Below are positions 25,088 through 32,076 of a DNA stretch of 34,675 nucleotides, piece after piece. The stretch lies in IMG/VR virus record IMGVR_UViG_3300020171_000085, positions 1 through 34,675 of that record. One strand, given 5' to 3'. Each line of letters begins with the position of its first letter. The first letter of the stretch is position 1. The notes under the pieces were generated by a model, which did no database searches, had not been told where the DNA came from, and saw only the letters and a list, made by a program, of their open reading frames with translations. The stretch is from a virus. Position numbers and translations under genes: made by a program.

Positions 25088-25585
25088 TTAATTCTTTTTT
25101 TTTATTTCCAAATTAAATTTATCTAGGATTCTTAAAAAGCCTAAACCACCACGTTGTTTGTGTATGGTTTTAACATATGTATAATGTTCTTTTGTTGTTT
25201 GTGTTAATTGTGCATACATTCTGTTAGTTACACGATAATCCACTATTTGTTTATCCTTATAGATATATCTGTAATTATTGGGGGACAATAATATAAATCT
25301 ACCACCTAAATGTTTATGATATATTACATATTGCCTTAATAATAGTACATTGTATCTTTTTCTATAACCCCTATATAAGTACACATCTACAAGTTCTGGT
25401 TTTTTTGATATCCAGTTTGGTATTATCATTCTAATTTCACCTAAACCATCAGGGGTAATAACAGTAGTTCCTATATGTATATTGATAGGACTTACTGATA
25501 TTATTCTACCTCGATGTTGTATTGTATTAGATCTTCTTTTTGGTTCCATTATAGATACCAAAAATTGAGTTAGTGTCTGTTTCAT
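25088..25585 (-). CDS. Unknown basic protein
   Basis: 165 residues, not recognised. A beta-rich N-terminal half (GRIISVSPINIHIGTTVITPDGLGEIRMII) resembles a small barrel. It is followed by a Tyr/Arg-rich region and a basic C-terminus. The ATG at 25585 overlaps the upstream stop as ATGA. A later ATG (MEPKRR, residue 13) is an alternative start. Confidence 0.5.
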   Translation of the reverse strand: MKQTLTQFLVSIMEPKRRSNTIQHRGRIISVSPINIHIGTTVITPDGLGEIRMIIPNWISKKPELVDVYLYRGYRKRYNVLLLRQYVIYHKHLGGRFILLSPNNYRYIYKDKQIVDYRVTNRMYAQLTQTTKEHYTYVKTIHKQRGGLGFLRILDKFNLEIKKKN

Positions 25586-25752
25586 TTCTTTTTTGGGGTT
25601 TTTAAAGCAGAATATATAGTGTTTTGTTCATTAGTGTTTTCAATAAATACATACTTGTGATGTTTTGAACAATAAAAACAAATACCTTTTCTGTTTTTAA
25701 TAGCGGTATCGACCGCTCCTATTTGTACCATTACTCTGATATTTGCTGCCAT
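25582..25752 (-). CDS. Small protein with CxxC (56 residues)
   Basis: ATG at 25752, TGA at 25582. It contains GICFYCSKHHKYVFI, a CxxC followed by two His, suggesting a small metal-binding knuckle. The tail is Lys-rich. ATGA overlap with the following 165-residue gene and a 22-base overlap with the preceding frame support it as real. Function unknown. Confidence 0.5.
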   Translation of the reverse strand: MAANIRVMVQIGAVDTAIKNRKGICFYCSKHHKYVFIENTNEQNTIYSALKTPKKK

Positions 25753-25875
25753 GATCTTAATCTTTTAAGTTGTTTGATTGTATAACCTAAACGTTCTAAA
25801 GTGTTACTAATGAAGTCACCTTCAATGATGGTAATAGTACCATCTTTCCAAAGCAATTTGAATTTGTTATTCATT
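25731..25875 (-). pseudogene. Small frame with apparent start-proximal frameshift
   Basis: The minus frame ending at 25731 reads WKDGTITIIEGDFISNTLERLG and so on, a plausible small beta-hairpin protein of about 42 residues. It has no in-frame ATG: an in-phase TGA precedes it. The ATG at 25875 (MNNKF) is in the neighbouring frame and would join it only if one base near 25860 were removed. Either a non-ATG start (TTG near 25855) is used or a one-base error or mutation is present. Confidence 0.35.
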
Positions 25876-26100
25876 TTTAATTGCCCTCCTTGCAGTAGCA
25901 TATTCGTACACCTTTTTACACCATCTACTTTTATGAGCTCTTCTTTTAGCTAAACCTTCTTCCGTTTCTATAAAAATTTTACGAGGTTTTGGTTTAGCAA
26001 TTGGAACAACACGAAGTCTTTTTTCTTCTTTTTCTGCAGCTTTCAATTTATCCTTTTGAGCTTTTAAACTCTGTTTTTTACTATTTTTCATGTTGTTCAT
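25867..26100 (-). CDS. Small highly basic protein
   Basis: 77 residues from the ATG at 26100, chosen because it gives an ATGA overlap with the upstream stop (an ATG at 26115 is also open). Lys/Arg make up over a third of the residues, with long helical KAAEKEEKRLRV-type stretches. Likely nucleic-acid-binding or ribosome-associated, which is inference. Confidence 0.5.
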   Translation of the reverse strand: MNNMKNSKKQSLKAQKDKLKAAEKEEKRLRVVPIAKPKPRKIFIETEEGLAKRRAHKSRWCKKVYEYATARRAIKNE

Positions 26101-26288
26101 TTTAATAGTTTCCATAAGTTTATACCACTAAATATAATAAGTGCTACAATTGCAAATATACCTATTATATACATAATAATGTATATAACATTTGGGTAAA
26201 GTTCAACAAATTTAGTAATTAATGCTAAAACAATAATTAATAATGTTAATATCAGTACCCCCTTGAGCCAATTCCAATACCATTTCAT
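26097..26288 (-). CDS. Small two-span membrane protein (holin-like)
   Basis: 63 residues with hydrophobic spans at ~9-27 and ~33-56, separated by a short polar turn (FVELYPN), and a basic end (LWKLLK). Size and topology fit a small holin or other phage membrane protein. No family motif seen, and a host-membrane-active role is inferred. ATGA overlaps on both sides. Confidence 0.55.
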   Translation of the reverse strand: MKWYWNWLKGVLILTLLIIVLALITKFVELYPNVIYIIMYIIGIFAIVALIIFSGINLWKLLK

Positions 26289-26566
26289 GATGATATGGGT
26301 GAATGGTTTAATATCTTTTTGGGGTTTAACCCTAATTCACGTAACGCAGCATTGTGCATTTTACGTTTATTGGCTACTATTATCTTTTCTTTATCCGTTT
26401 TCTTAAAGACAGTTTTATCAATATGTACAAGAGCTATAGACCCCTCACGTATCATTAAGCCAATTAAATTTGATTTTTTTCTGGTATCACTAACTGAAGG
26501 TTTTAGTAAATCAAGAGCGTGTAATGCCATGCCAGATTGTTGTACTTTTTTTCTTAAATTTGCCAT
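26285..26566 (-). CDS. Small basic protein of unknown function
   Basis: 93 residues, basic, N-terminal MANLRKKVQQSG. Contains VSDTRKKSNLIGLMIREGSIALVHID, a beta-rich core, and KRKMHNAALRELGL. Not recognised. It is first in the overlapping set that continues to 25088. Confidence 0.45.
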   Translation of the reverse strand: MANLRKKVQQSGMALHALDLLKPSVSDTRKKSNLIGLMIREGSIALVHIDKTVFKKTDKEKIIVANKRKMHNAALRELGLNPKKILNHSPISS

Positions 26567-26638
26567 TTTGATTGCAATGATAATTAAAACTAATTTGTAG
26601 TCATCATATCCCTATGAACTACCCATTTCAGGTACGTG

Positions 26639-26746
26639 TTATGCAGCAAGAGCTGCAAATACTGCAATAATTGCGATAATCACAAATAATGCTATTAAGC
26701 AGCCATTTTTTGTACTGTTGTCAGTAGTGAATTGCCAGTTTGTCAT
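26639..26746 (-). CDS. Tiny single-span membrane peptide (35 residues)
   Basis: ATG at 26746, TAA at 26639. A polar N-terminus MTNWQFTTDNSTKNG is followed by a hydrophobic Ala/Ile-rich span to the end. Its ATG overlaps the stop of the 28-residue frame upstream as ATGA, so the two tiny membrane peptides appear co-translated. Possibly lysis or membrane-related. Confidence 0.45.
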   Translation of the reverse strand: MTNWQFTTDNSTKNGCLIALFVIIAIIAVFAALAA

Positions 26747-26829
26747 AATTTTGTGTCTCTGTATATAGAATGCCATAATATATAACCTAGTATACATAAA
26801 AACACTATTATTATTATATCTATTATCAT
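26743..26829 (-). CDS. Tiny single-span membrane peptide (28 residues)
   Basis: ATG at 26829, TGA at 26743. N-terminal Ile-rich hydrophobic span (MIIDIIIIVFLCILGYIL) followed by a short polar tail WHSIYRDTKL. The ATGA overlap with the 35-residue peptide is the main support. Very short, so low confidence. Confidence 0.35.
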   Translation of the reverse strand: MIIDIIIIVFLCILGYILWHSIYRDTKL

Positions 26830-26841
26830 ATTATTTAAAAG

Positions 26842-27213
26842 TTATAGTTCCATACATCTCAAAGAAATTTCCGTCTCCTCTTTAAAATGACCACAATTAA
26901 CACTTGTACAATTTACTGATCTTTTCCAAGGAGCAGAACAACCATTTACATTACCTTCTGTGTTTTCATAGTGTTTACAATTTTTCCTATTTCTACGTTT
27001 GAGTTTAATTGTTTCAGATTTAACTATTTCAATTAATTCTTCAGTTGATTTAGGAATAGGCTGACCATTTTGTAATGGACAATCAATAGGAAATTTAAAA
27101 AGATTATTACATTCAATTGAGTTTTTTAAACATAATTTAACTCTTCTGAATCCTGTTGATGTGCTATAATTTGGATGATGACCACATTCATACGGAGTTG
27201 ATATTAGTTTCAT
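26842..27213 (-). CDS. Cysteine-rich protein
   Basis: 123 residues with 11 Cys. Spacings such as CLKNSIEC, CKHYENTEGNVNGC and NCTSVNCGHF suggest zinc-binding or iron-sulfur clusters. Basic central helix (IVKSETIKLKRRNRKNC). Not recognised. It resembles in style the other Cys-rich small genes at 28328 and 30830. Two bases separate it from the upstream gene. Confidence 0.5.
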   Translation of the reverse strand: MKLISTPYECGHHPNYSTSTGFRRVKLCLKNSIECNNLFKFPIDCPLQNGQPIPKSTEELIEIVKSETIKLKRRNRKNCKHYENTEGNVNGCSAPWKRSVNCTSVNCGHFKEETEISLRCMEL

Positions 27214-27215
27214 AA

Positions 27216-27554
27216 TTATATAAGTTTTAATGCTTCAAGTAATCCTTGTTCAAGAGCTTCTTCATAAGTATCTTTATCAGGACTCCACCATGTATTAATA
27301 GAATCTTTTGTTATAGTTTCTAAAAAACATTTCCATTTTTCATATATCATTTTTTTAGTTACTAAATTAAGATTATGTTTTTCTCTCAACCATTTTTGAA
27401 GTAATGATTGAGTAGGAGCAAAATAATCAATAAGAGGATAAATATTGCTTTGACTTTTATAACCATCGTTGCAATAACCATTTTTAGTTATTTCTCTAAA
27501 TCCCTTTTCTTTAGCTAAAACAGCTGTTTTAAATAAGATTAATTGATCTGTCAT
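27216..27554 (-). CDS. Conserved small phage protein
   Basis: 112 residues. Contains PTQSLLQKWLREKHNL and ends YEEALEQGLLEALKLI. This pattern recurs in many uncharacterised proteins of Bacteroidota phages and mobile elements; no function is known to me. Tightly spaced (two bases) with both neighbours. Its presence supports the host inference. Confidence 0.65.
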   Translation of the reverse strand: MTDQLILFKTAVLAKEKGFREITKNGYCNDGYKSQSNIYPLIDYFAPTQSLLQKWLREKHNLNLVTKKMIYEKWKCFLETITKDSINTWWSPDKDTYEEALEQGLLEALKLI

Positions 27555-27556
27555 AG

Positions 27557-27763
27557 TTAAAGTGTTTTAGTGCCAATAAAATTTAGGTTTTTAAAGTATC
27601 TTAAACTATCACTTATACAGTTTGTATGTACTTGAATAGCTTGCATATTATTACCTTTTTCAGTTTCTGCTATGCCTATAAGCATTATTTCTCTATCAGC
27701 ATTTGTATTGCATAAAGGACATTTTTCCCCTTCTGCAAAATTAGGATGTGCAAATGTTCTCAT
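27557..27763 (-). CDS. Small zinc-finger protein
   Basis: 68 residues. CPLC near residues 15-18 and a later HTNC give a plausible four-ligand zinc site. Rest short alpha/beta. Function unknown; perhaps a host-interaction or DNA-binding early protein. ATGA overlap with the upstream gene. Confidence 0.5.
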   Translation of the reverse strand: MRTFAHPNFAEGEKCPLCNTNADREIMLIGIAETEKGNNMQAIQVHTNCISDSLRYFKNLNFIGTKTL

Positions 27764-28020
27764 AATTTTTCAATTTTAAATTCTGAAAAAGAACCTTCAA
27801 AATAATTATAATCAATAATACGCTTTATAGTTTTACATATTATTGTTTCCTTGATAGTAATAGATGGAGCATTAGAATATTTAGCATTTTTAAGTACTAA
27901 CATATTACCTGTTGTTAATTCAGTCCAAGAATCAAGTTCTCCTTCGACACTTTCTCCAATTTCAAATGAAGTAGGTGCTTTAGGATAGAATTTTTTTGTT
28001 TTTGTTATTCTTACTTTCAT
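27760..28020 (-). CDS. Small beta-rich protein (paralogue of next upstream gene)
   Basis: 86 residues, mostly short beta strands. It begins KVRITKTKKF and ends FSEFKIEKL, matching IKIRITKIKEL at the start and VYKIELL at the end of the upstream neighbour, with similar spacing of FEIGESVEGEL-type motifs. This suggests a tandem duplication. Function unknown. Overlaps both neighbours by four bases. Confidence 0.5.
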   Translation of the reverse strand: MKVRITKTKKFYPKAPTSFEIGESVEGELDSWTELTTGNMLVLKNAKYSNAPSITIKETIICKTIKRIIDYNYFEGSFSEFKIEKL

Positions 28021-28331
28021 AATAATTCAATTTTATAAACTGAATTAAGAGTTTTAAATGTACGAGAATTAATAATTTCAGTAACCATGGATGTCATAAA
28101 CCAATATCCTGCATGTATTGATAAATCATTTTTTTCAATTATTGATTCTAAATTATATTGTGTACCTATTTTAGGTATTAATAGATTTTTTCTAACATAA
28201 CCAACATGTGTTTCACCTACTGGTTTGTTATTAGGGTATTCAGCATCTTCTAATTCTTTTATTTTAGTTATCCTAATTTTAATTGAATCAGGGACAAATA
28301 CTTTTGCTAAAGTATCATTTGTTATATTCAT
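28017..28331 (-). CDS. Small beta-rich protein (paralogue of next downstream gene)
   Basis: 104 residues. The shared start (KIRITKIKE) and end (TLNSVYKIELL) with the 86-residue neighbour suggest common ancestry, but the middle has diverged. No known domain. Overlaps its neighbours by four bases. Confidence 0.5.
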   Translation of the reverse strand: MNITNDTLAKVFVPDSIKIRITKIKELEDAEYPNNKPVGETHVGYVRKNLLIPKIGTQYNLESIIEKNDLSIHAGYWFMTSMVTEIINSRTFKTLNSVYKIELL

Positions 28332-28564
28332 AATAATAGTATTATAAGTATTGTAATGCCAATTTGAATAGCTGGTTCAAGACAGCCTTGTGATAATCTA
28401 ATATCATTTGTATCGTGATGTTTACAATTTTCACAAGCTTTTGTTTGAGTCATACTTGATGTATTAATATAGATACATTCAAGATTTGATTGGTATGGAC
28501 ATTTCATTTGATTATTATTTACGTGTGTAGTGAATGAAAATAGCGAAGCTAAAAAAAAGAACAT
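28328..28564 (-). CDS. Small Cys-rich protein with hydrophobic ends
   Basis: 78 residues. A hydrophobic start (MFFFLASLFSFTTHV, possible signal peptide), a Cys-rich middle (CPYQSNLEC, CENCKHH, GC) and a hydrophobic C-terminal span (IGITILIILLL). Likely an exported or membrane-anchored metal-binding or disulfide protein. First gene of the overlapping operon running to 26842. Confidence 0.5.
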   Translation of the reverse strand: MFFFLASLFSFTTHVNNNQMKCPYQSNLECIYINTSSMTQTKACENCKHHDTNDIRLSQGCLEPAIQIGITILIILLL

Positions 28565-28578
28565 GTTGTTAGTATAAT

Positions 28579-28614
28579 AAAGTCCTTGCAGTTCTTATGG
28601 GATACAAGGACTTT
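28579..28614 (-). terminator. Intrinsic-terminator-like hairpin
   Basis: AAAGTCCTTG (28579-28588) pairs perfectly with CAAGGACTTT (28605-28614) around a 16-base loop. It is followed on the minus strand by ATTATAC. It lies between the stop of the 275-residue gene (28643) and the operon starting at 28564. Confidence 0.65.
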
Positions 28615-28642
28615 ACCTTCATTCTAGCAAAATGAATTTTTT

Positions 28643-29470
28643 TTAATTAATTGCTGGTTCTTCGTCTTTTTCAGATTCAGCTGTTTCTATGTTGTCAGTA
28701 TCTGGTTCGTCTGATGATAATTCAGCTTCTTTTACTTCGACTCTTTTGTTGCCAAAGCTGTCTTCAATGATTAGGGTTTTCTTGTCTTTAACCCAGGGTC
28801 TTACTCTTTTGTCAACGATTTTTGCAGCGGCTTCTTCAAGTAGATCAAGGTCATCGTCATCTGCAAAGAATTTGATTGAACCTGATACAACTTCTTTATG
28901 GCCGTATCTACCTGTGAGTGGGTCAAGTGTAGTTGGTGCTAAAGCATGTGGTTTTCCGTCGGCTCCCATATTATGTGGGGTATATTCAGGTACATTCATG
29001 GCAATAATTTTACCAAATAGTTTTCTTTTGAGGAGTATTTGAGGACGTTTCCAAACTTTGCCTGTTTTGGGGTCTGTTATTTGTACGATACCATTTTCAA
29101 TGTAACCCTTGTCTTTACCTTCGTCAATTGCCCTTTTAAGGAAATTGAATAGGTCTGGTTGTGCTGTTTGGAAGACTACACCTATTTGTGCTTTTTTTGG
29201 TCCTGAGAATGTTTCTTCTCCTGATTGTTCATCAATTTTGATTGAACCTACTGGTTTGAAACTAGTATGGATGTAATCTGAGGGTTTTACACCTGCTGCA
29301 ATTGCTTCTGCACTGGGTTTAGAAGTTTGTACAAAGTTAGTTGTTTGTACTTTTGTTTCAGGGTTTGTTGTTCTAATACCTACGACGTAAATGTCATGTA
29401 GAATACTAGGCTGTCTGAAGTTAAACAGTGTAGGATTCATTGTTTGTAGAATTGATTTAGTTGTACTCAT
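28643..29470 (-). CDS. Unknown 275-residue protein (full-length paralogue)
   Basis: 275 residues; beta-rich and soluble, with an acidic C-terminal tail (SSDEPDTDNIETAESEKDEE). A shorter paralogue lies at 31463-31840. The two share the N-terminal LQTMNPTLFN pattern and a C-terminal block (MNVPEYTPH, APTTLDPLTGRYG, KFFADDDDLDLLEEAA, RPWVKDK). Less AT-rich than its neighbours, which may mean stronger expression (estimate by eye). Family not recognised; the acidic tail is reminiscent of ssDNA-binding proteins, but no OB-fold signature is evident. It is the first gene after the second long RNA region. Confidence 0.6.
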   Translation of the reverse strand: MSTTKSILQTMNPTLFNFRQPSILHDIYVVGIRTTNPETKVQTTNFVQTSKPSAEAIAAGVKPSDYIHTSFKPVGSIKIDEQSGEETFSGPKKAQIGVVFQTAQPDLFNFLKRAIDEGKDKGYIENGIVQITDPKTGKVWKRPQILLKRKLFGKIIAMNVPEYTPHNMGADGKPHALAPTTLDPLTGRYGHKEVVSGSIKFFADDDDLDLLEEAAAKIVDKRVRPWVKDKKTLIIEDSFGNKRVEVKEAELSSDEPDTDNIETAESEKDEEPAIN

Positions 29471-29674
29471 TTCTTTCTTTTTTTGTGTGTATTATTAAAT
29501 TAGTCAATTTTAAATATCTGTGCAAAGATAATTAGTGGAGTAGGTCGGTTACGGATCGCCATATTTATCCAGTGATCTATCAGATCAGTAAAGATAATGC
29601 ATTTACAAAATTATGCTACACTCCTAGCCAAATATTCACTTCTTTTCATATAATATGGATTTAGGTGAATTTTA

Positions 29675-29751
29675 TGGCACGGGGGGAGAGACTCGAACTC
29701 CCGACTTTTGGTTTTGGAAACCAATGCTCTAGCCAACTGAGCTACACCCGT
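29675..29751 (-). tRNA. tRNA-Trp(CCA)
   Basis: Canonical and complete. Acceptor ACGGGTG/CCCCCGT (six of seven pairs), D-arm GCTC-AGTTGGCTA-GAGC, anticodon arm TTGGT-TTCCAAA-ACCAA with anticodon CCA, T-arm GGGAG-TTCGAGT-CTCTC, discriminator G and an encoded 3' CCA. 77 bases. Preceded on the minus strand by a strong closed hairpin (29758-29850). Confidence 0.92.
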
Positions 29752-29757
29752 ATTTTA

Positions 29758-29850
29758 AAAGACTCTTGATACGTTATGAATGTTACATGCATCAAAATTA
29801 TGAAATTCCCAAATTAGTGATTATACAAAGAACGCGTATCAAGAGTCTTT
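29758..29850 (-). ncRNA. Closed RNA domain with 16-pair helix upstream of tRNA-Trp
   Basis: AAAGACTCTTGATACG (29758-29773) and CGTATCAAGAGTCTTT (29835-29850) are perfect complements. On the minus strand the 3' arm ends in TTTT seven bases before tRNA-Trp. It could be a terminator or a processing signal that frees the tRNA. Confidence 0.6.
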
Positions 29851-29858
29851 ATTGGAAA

Positions 29859-29951
29859 GAAACTCTCTTCTCATCTTTTTCACATCCATTGAAGGAAATG
29901 AATGGTTCAATTAGCAATAGCCAGTGGACCAAAGCTGGGTAAGAGAGTTTC
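29859..29951 (-). ncRNA. Closed RNA domain 2 of tandem set
   Basis: GAAACTCTCTT (29859-29869) pairs perfectly with AAGAGAGTTTC (29941-29951). An inner CCATT/AATGG hairpin is visible. Length 93 bases, tRNA-sized, but no T-loop (TTCGA) sequence, so it is not a normal tRNA. Confidence 0.5.
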
Positions 29952-29958
29952 AGTGGGG

Positions 29959-30022
29959 TACAATGCCAAGTGGCCTTTCCTATTTCGCAAGTCCGGATAT
30001 AGGCTTAGGCATAGGCATTGTA
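29959..30022 (-). ncRNA. Closed RNA domain 3 of tandem set
   Basis: TACAATGCC (29959-29967) pairs perfectly with GGCATTGTA (30014-30022) around a GC-richer loop with a CCTA/TAGG inner pairing. Confidence 0.45.
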
Positions 30023-30027
30023 TGGGG

Positions 30028-30096
30028 TAACCCTAACATTGACAGTGTTGGTACGTATACTCGTGGCATATGTAGTCTAACTGTGTGATAGGGTTA
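30028..30096 (-). ncRNA. Closed RNA domain 4 of tandem set
   Basis: TAACCCTA (30028-30035) pairs perfectly with TAGGGTTA (30089-30096), with an inner AACA/TGTT hairpin. It lies two bases from the tRNA-Arg 3' end. Confidence 0.45.
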
Positions 30097-30097
30097 T

Positions 30098-30180
30098 TGG
30101 TAAGGATAGTGGATTCGAACCACTGACCTACAGCTTAGAAGGCTGTTGCTCCAGTCCTTTATATTCTGAGCTAATCCTTA
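30098..30180 (-). tRNA. tRNA-Arg(TCT)
   Basis: Acceptor TAAGGAT/ATCCTTA (seven pairs), D-stem GCTC/GAGC with an unusually long 16-base D-loop, anticodon arm ACAGC-CTTCTAA-GCTGT with anticodon TCT, T-arm AGTGG-TTCGAAT-CCACT. CCA directly follows the seven-pair acceptor stem, leaving no separate discriminator base unless the outer pair opens. TCT reads AGA/AGG, common in AT-rich phage genes and rarer in many hosts. Confidence 0.88.
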
Positions 30181-30829
30181 CTTTTAAAATCATTCATTAT
30201 ATCTCCGGTCTTTGCCATGGTGTTACACATTACACCAAAACCTGTTTATAATAGATTGTGTGACTATTTTATCAGGGGCATATCTTGTGTTGTCCCAAGA
30301 TGTGTTTACTGCGTTATAGTAGTTGCAGTTTACTGTCATGTATGTATCGCCCATTGACTGGCGAATAGGTTATAAGCCTATGCTGTTGTATTTAAGAGAT
30401 TATTATGAATGATATTTTATTTATTATCACTCGTATCAATAGAGTGATTGCACAATTAGTTATAATCCGGATCCAGTTCAGAGTGGGCTATTATGCTGTC
30501 CATTATGGGCGCTTCTCATTCTGGTTATTGATAACTATACGACAACATGTTTCTATGTTGAAGGCTAAATAGCATTATTCTGCTAATGCAAACTGATATT
30601 TAGCTGCCTATGTTATTCGCCGCCCTGATGTCCTTTGATAGAGGATTAGCTGTTTGTTCTGCAGTGCGAATACATAATATCATCACCGAATTCGCTTAAA
30701 GCTAGTAGAGGTGTGAGTATTAAAACATTCACTTATAATAGTTATTATTGATATACATTACTGTAACTTTTAGCATATTAGTAAGTGGTAATCAACTGCC
30801 TGTTATATAAGGGAATGTTGGAGTATAGG

Positions 30830-31282
30830 TTAAGAAAACCTATGGTATTTTGAAATCATGTAACTCCACATTTCATTTAAGTTATTCCACATATGGTATT
30901 TTGTGTGTGGCCAAGGAAATGCTTTGCATATCCAGTAATTTGGGTCGTATTTAGCAAATATGCATTTTGGTGTAGATTCCCATCTGCTGGATTTAACATT
31001 TTTGTACCATGTTTCAAGTTCATCATTGTCATATAAGAACTTTCTGAATTTACGTATCATTAGTTCTTTTTCATTTGGTTTTTTATGGAGTTTAACAATT
31101 TTAAAGTGGACATATTCTCCTTCATTTCTATCAATTACACAATCTCTAATTTTGAATTGTTTAGCTTTTGTTGCATCACATCTGTTATTAAAAATTTTTG
31201 ATTCTAAATAACAGTCGCGACATCGTCCTTTTGGAATAGCTTCAATAGTTATTCTTTTGTAAGTGTATCTTTCTTTTTTCAT
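30830..31282 (-). CDS. Cysteine-rich basic protein
   Basis: 150 residues. CRDC (residues ~21-24), then two further Cys (NNRC, RDC) within ~30 residues give a likely zinc site. The C-terminal half is rich in Trp, Tyr and His (FPWPHTKYHMWNNLNEMWSYM). Not recognised. ATGA overlap with the lipoprotein gene upstream. Last gene of the operon that starts near 33147, reading into the structured RNA region. Confidence 0.5.
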   Translation of the reverse strand: MKKERYTYKRITIEAIPKGRCRDCYLESKIFNNRCDATKAKQFKIRDCVIDRNEGEYVHFKIVKLHKKPNEKELMIRKFRKFLYDNDELETWYKNVKSSRWESTPKCIFAKYDPNYWICKAFPWPHTKYHMWNNLNEMWSYMISKYHRFS

Positions 31283-31470
31283 AGCTTCACATGATTAGTA
31301 TTGTTATGAATATGATATAGGGCTAGTGGTTCTACTCCTGGTTGAAGTTCTATTGTTGGAAGTATATCTGGTTCTTCACAACTTATGAGTGTTACCATAA
31401 GTATAATAAACAGTAATAACAGTGTGATTGTTATTATGTTCGACCTGCGTTTCTTTGATAGTTCAGTCAT
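31279..31470 (-). CDS. Small phage lipoprotein
   Basis: 63 residues. Charged N-terminus (MTELSKKRRSN), hydrophobic span, then a lipobox LISC with the modified Cys near residue 30, followed by acidic EEPD. Signal peptidase II processing would leave a ~33-residue envelope-anchored peptide. Short phage lipoproteins are known to block superinfection or act as o-spanins. Which applies here cannot be told, and there is no obvious i-spanin next door. Confidence 0.7.
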   Translation of the reverse strand: MTELSKKRRSNIITITLLLLFIILMVTLISCEEPDILPTIELQPGVEPLALYHIHNNTNHVKL

Positions 31471-31840
31471 TGTATTTAACTATGAACGGTTTAATGTTTT
31501 TTTCGTATTTTCTGGTACATACCTCTAATAGGTTATCCAAGTCGTCTTCTTGTACAAAGAATTTGTATGTATTCACCACTATTATTTTCTTTTTATATCC
31601 GCCAGTGTGTGGGTCAAATGTTATTGGAGTTAATGGTTCTAATTTACCATCTTTTGTGCAAATGTGAGGATGGTATTCAGGCGTATTCATGGTTATTATT
31701 CTACCATTAGTTTCTACCCGAGAATTCAACTTTACATTTTTCCTTAACATTGTTATTGTGTGTAGGGTTGCCTTTAATCTCTCATTAAATAATGAAGGAT
31801 TTAAGATTTGTAGTGTTTTTTTATCTGTAAGTGTTTTCAT
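31463..31840 (-). CDS. Shortened paralogue of the 275-residue protein
   Basis: 125 residues. N-terminal LQILNPSLFN and the C-terminal block (ITMNTPEYHPH, TPITFDPHTGGYKKK, YKFFVQEDDLDNLLE, IKPFIVK) line up with the protein at 28643-29470. About 110 central residues and the acidic tail are missing. It retains the two conserved ends as if the middle were deleted cleanly in frame. Eight-base overlap with the lipoprotein gene. Confidence 0.65.
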   Translation of the reverse strand: MKTLTDKKTLQILNPSLFNERLKATLHTITMLRKNVKLNSRVETNGRIITMNTPEYHPHICTKDGKLEPLTPITFDPHTGGYKKKIIVVNTYKFFVQEDDLDNLLEVCTRKYEKNIKPFIVKYND

Positions 31841-31866
31841 TTTGCTAATTATTTAATGTTATTTAT

Positions 31867-32076
31867 TTATTGATAATAAACTCGTAGTGTTACTAAACCT
31901 GCTTCATTAGTGAAGATGTGATAATATTCACCTTCATTGGCCTGAAAGCCAGTGTGTGTACAGTTGTGTAATTTTAGTATTGACATTGCATCAATATAAT
32001 CACTAATGCACTTGAATTGTATATCCCTTATGCCATCTGTTAATGTTGTAATTCTAATGTTTAGGTGTGGACTCAT
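31867..32076 (-). CDS. Small protein of unknown function
   Basis: 69 residues, alpha/beta, with beta-like ends (LNIRITTLTDG; AGLVTLRVYYQ) and a His/Cys patch (LHNCTHTGF). Not recognised. ATGA overlap with the upstream gene. Confidence 0.45.
   Translation of the reverse strand: MSPHLNIRITTLTDGIRDIQFKCISDYIDAMSILKLHNCTHTGFQANEGEYYHIFTNEAGLVTLRVYYQ

Larger units (their letters stand above)
29471..30829 (-). ncRNA. Second long gene-free, structured region with tandem closed domains
   Basis: About 1.35 kb with no credible gene. It carries tRNA-Trp and tRNA-Arg, with four consecutive closed segments between them: 29758-29850 (16-pair perfect helix), 29859-29951 (11-pair), 29959-30022 (9-pair) and 30028-30096 (8-pair). 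Before tRNA-Trp is a further cloverleaf-like segment (29533-29626) with arms GCAT/ATGC and TGATC/GATCA. After tRNA-Arg, 30181-30829 holds ATCACTC/GAGTGAT (near 30428-30450) and ATAGG-TTATAAG-CCTAT (near 30366-30382) among others. The layout suggests an array of small stable RNAs or one large ornate RNA. Confidence 0.6.
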
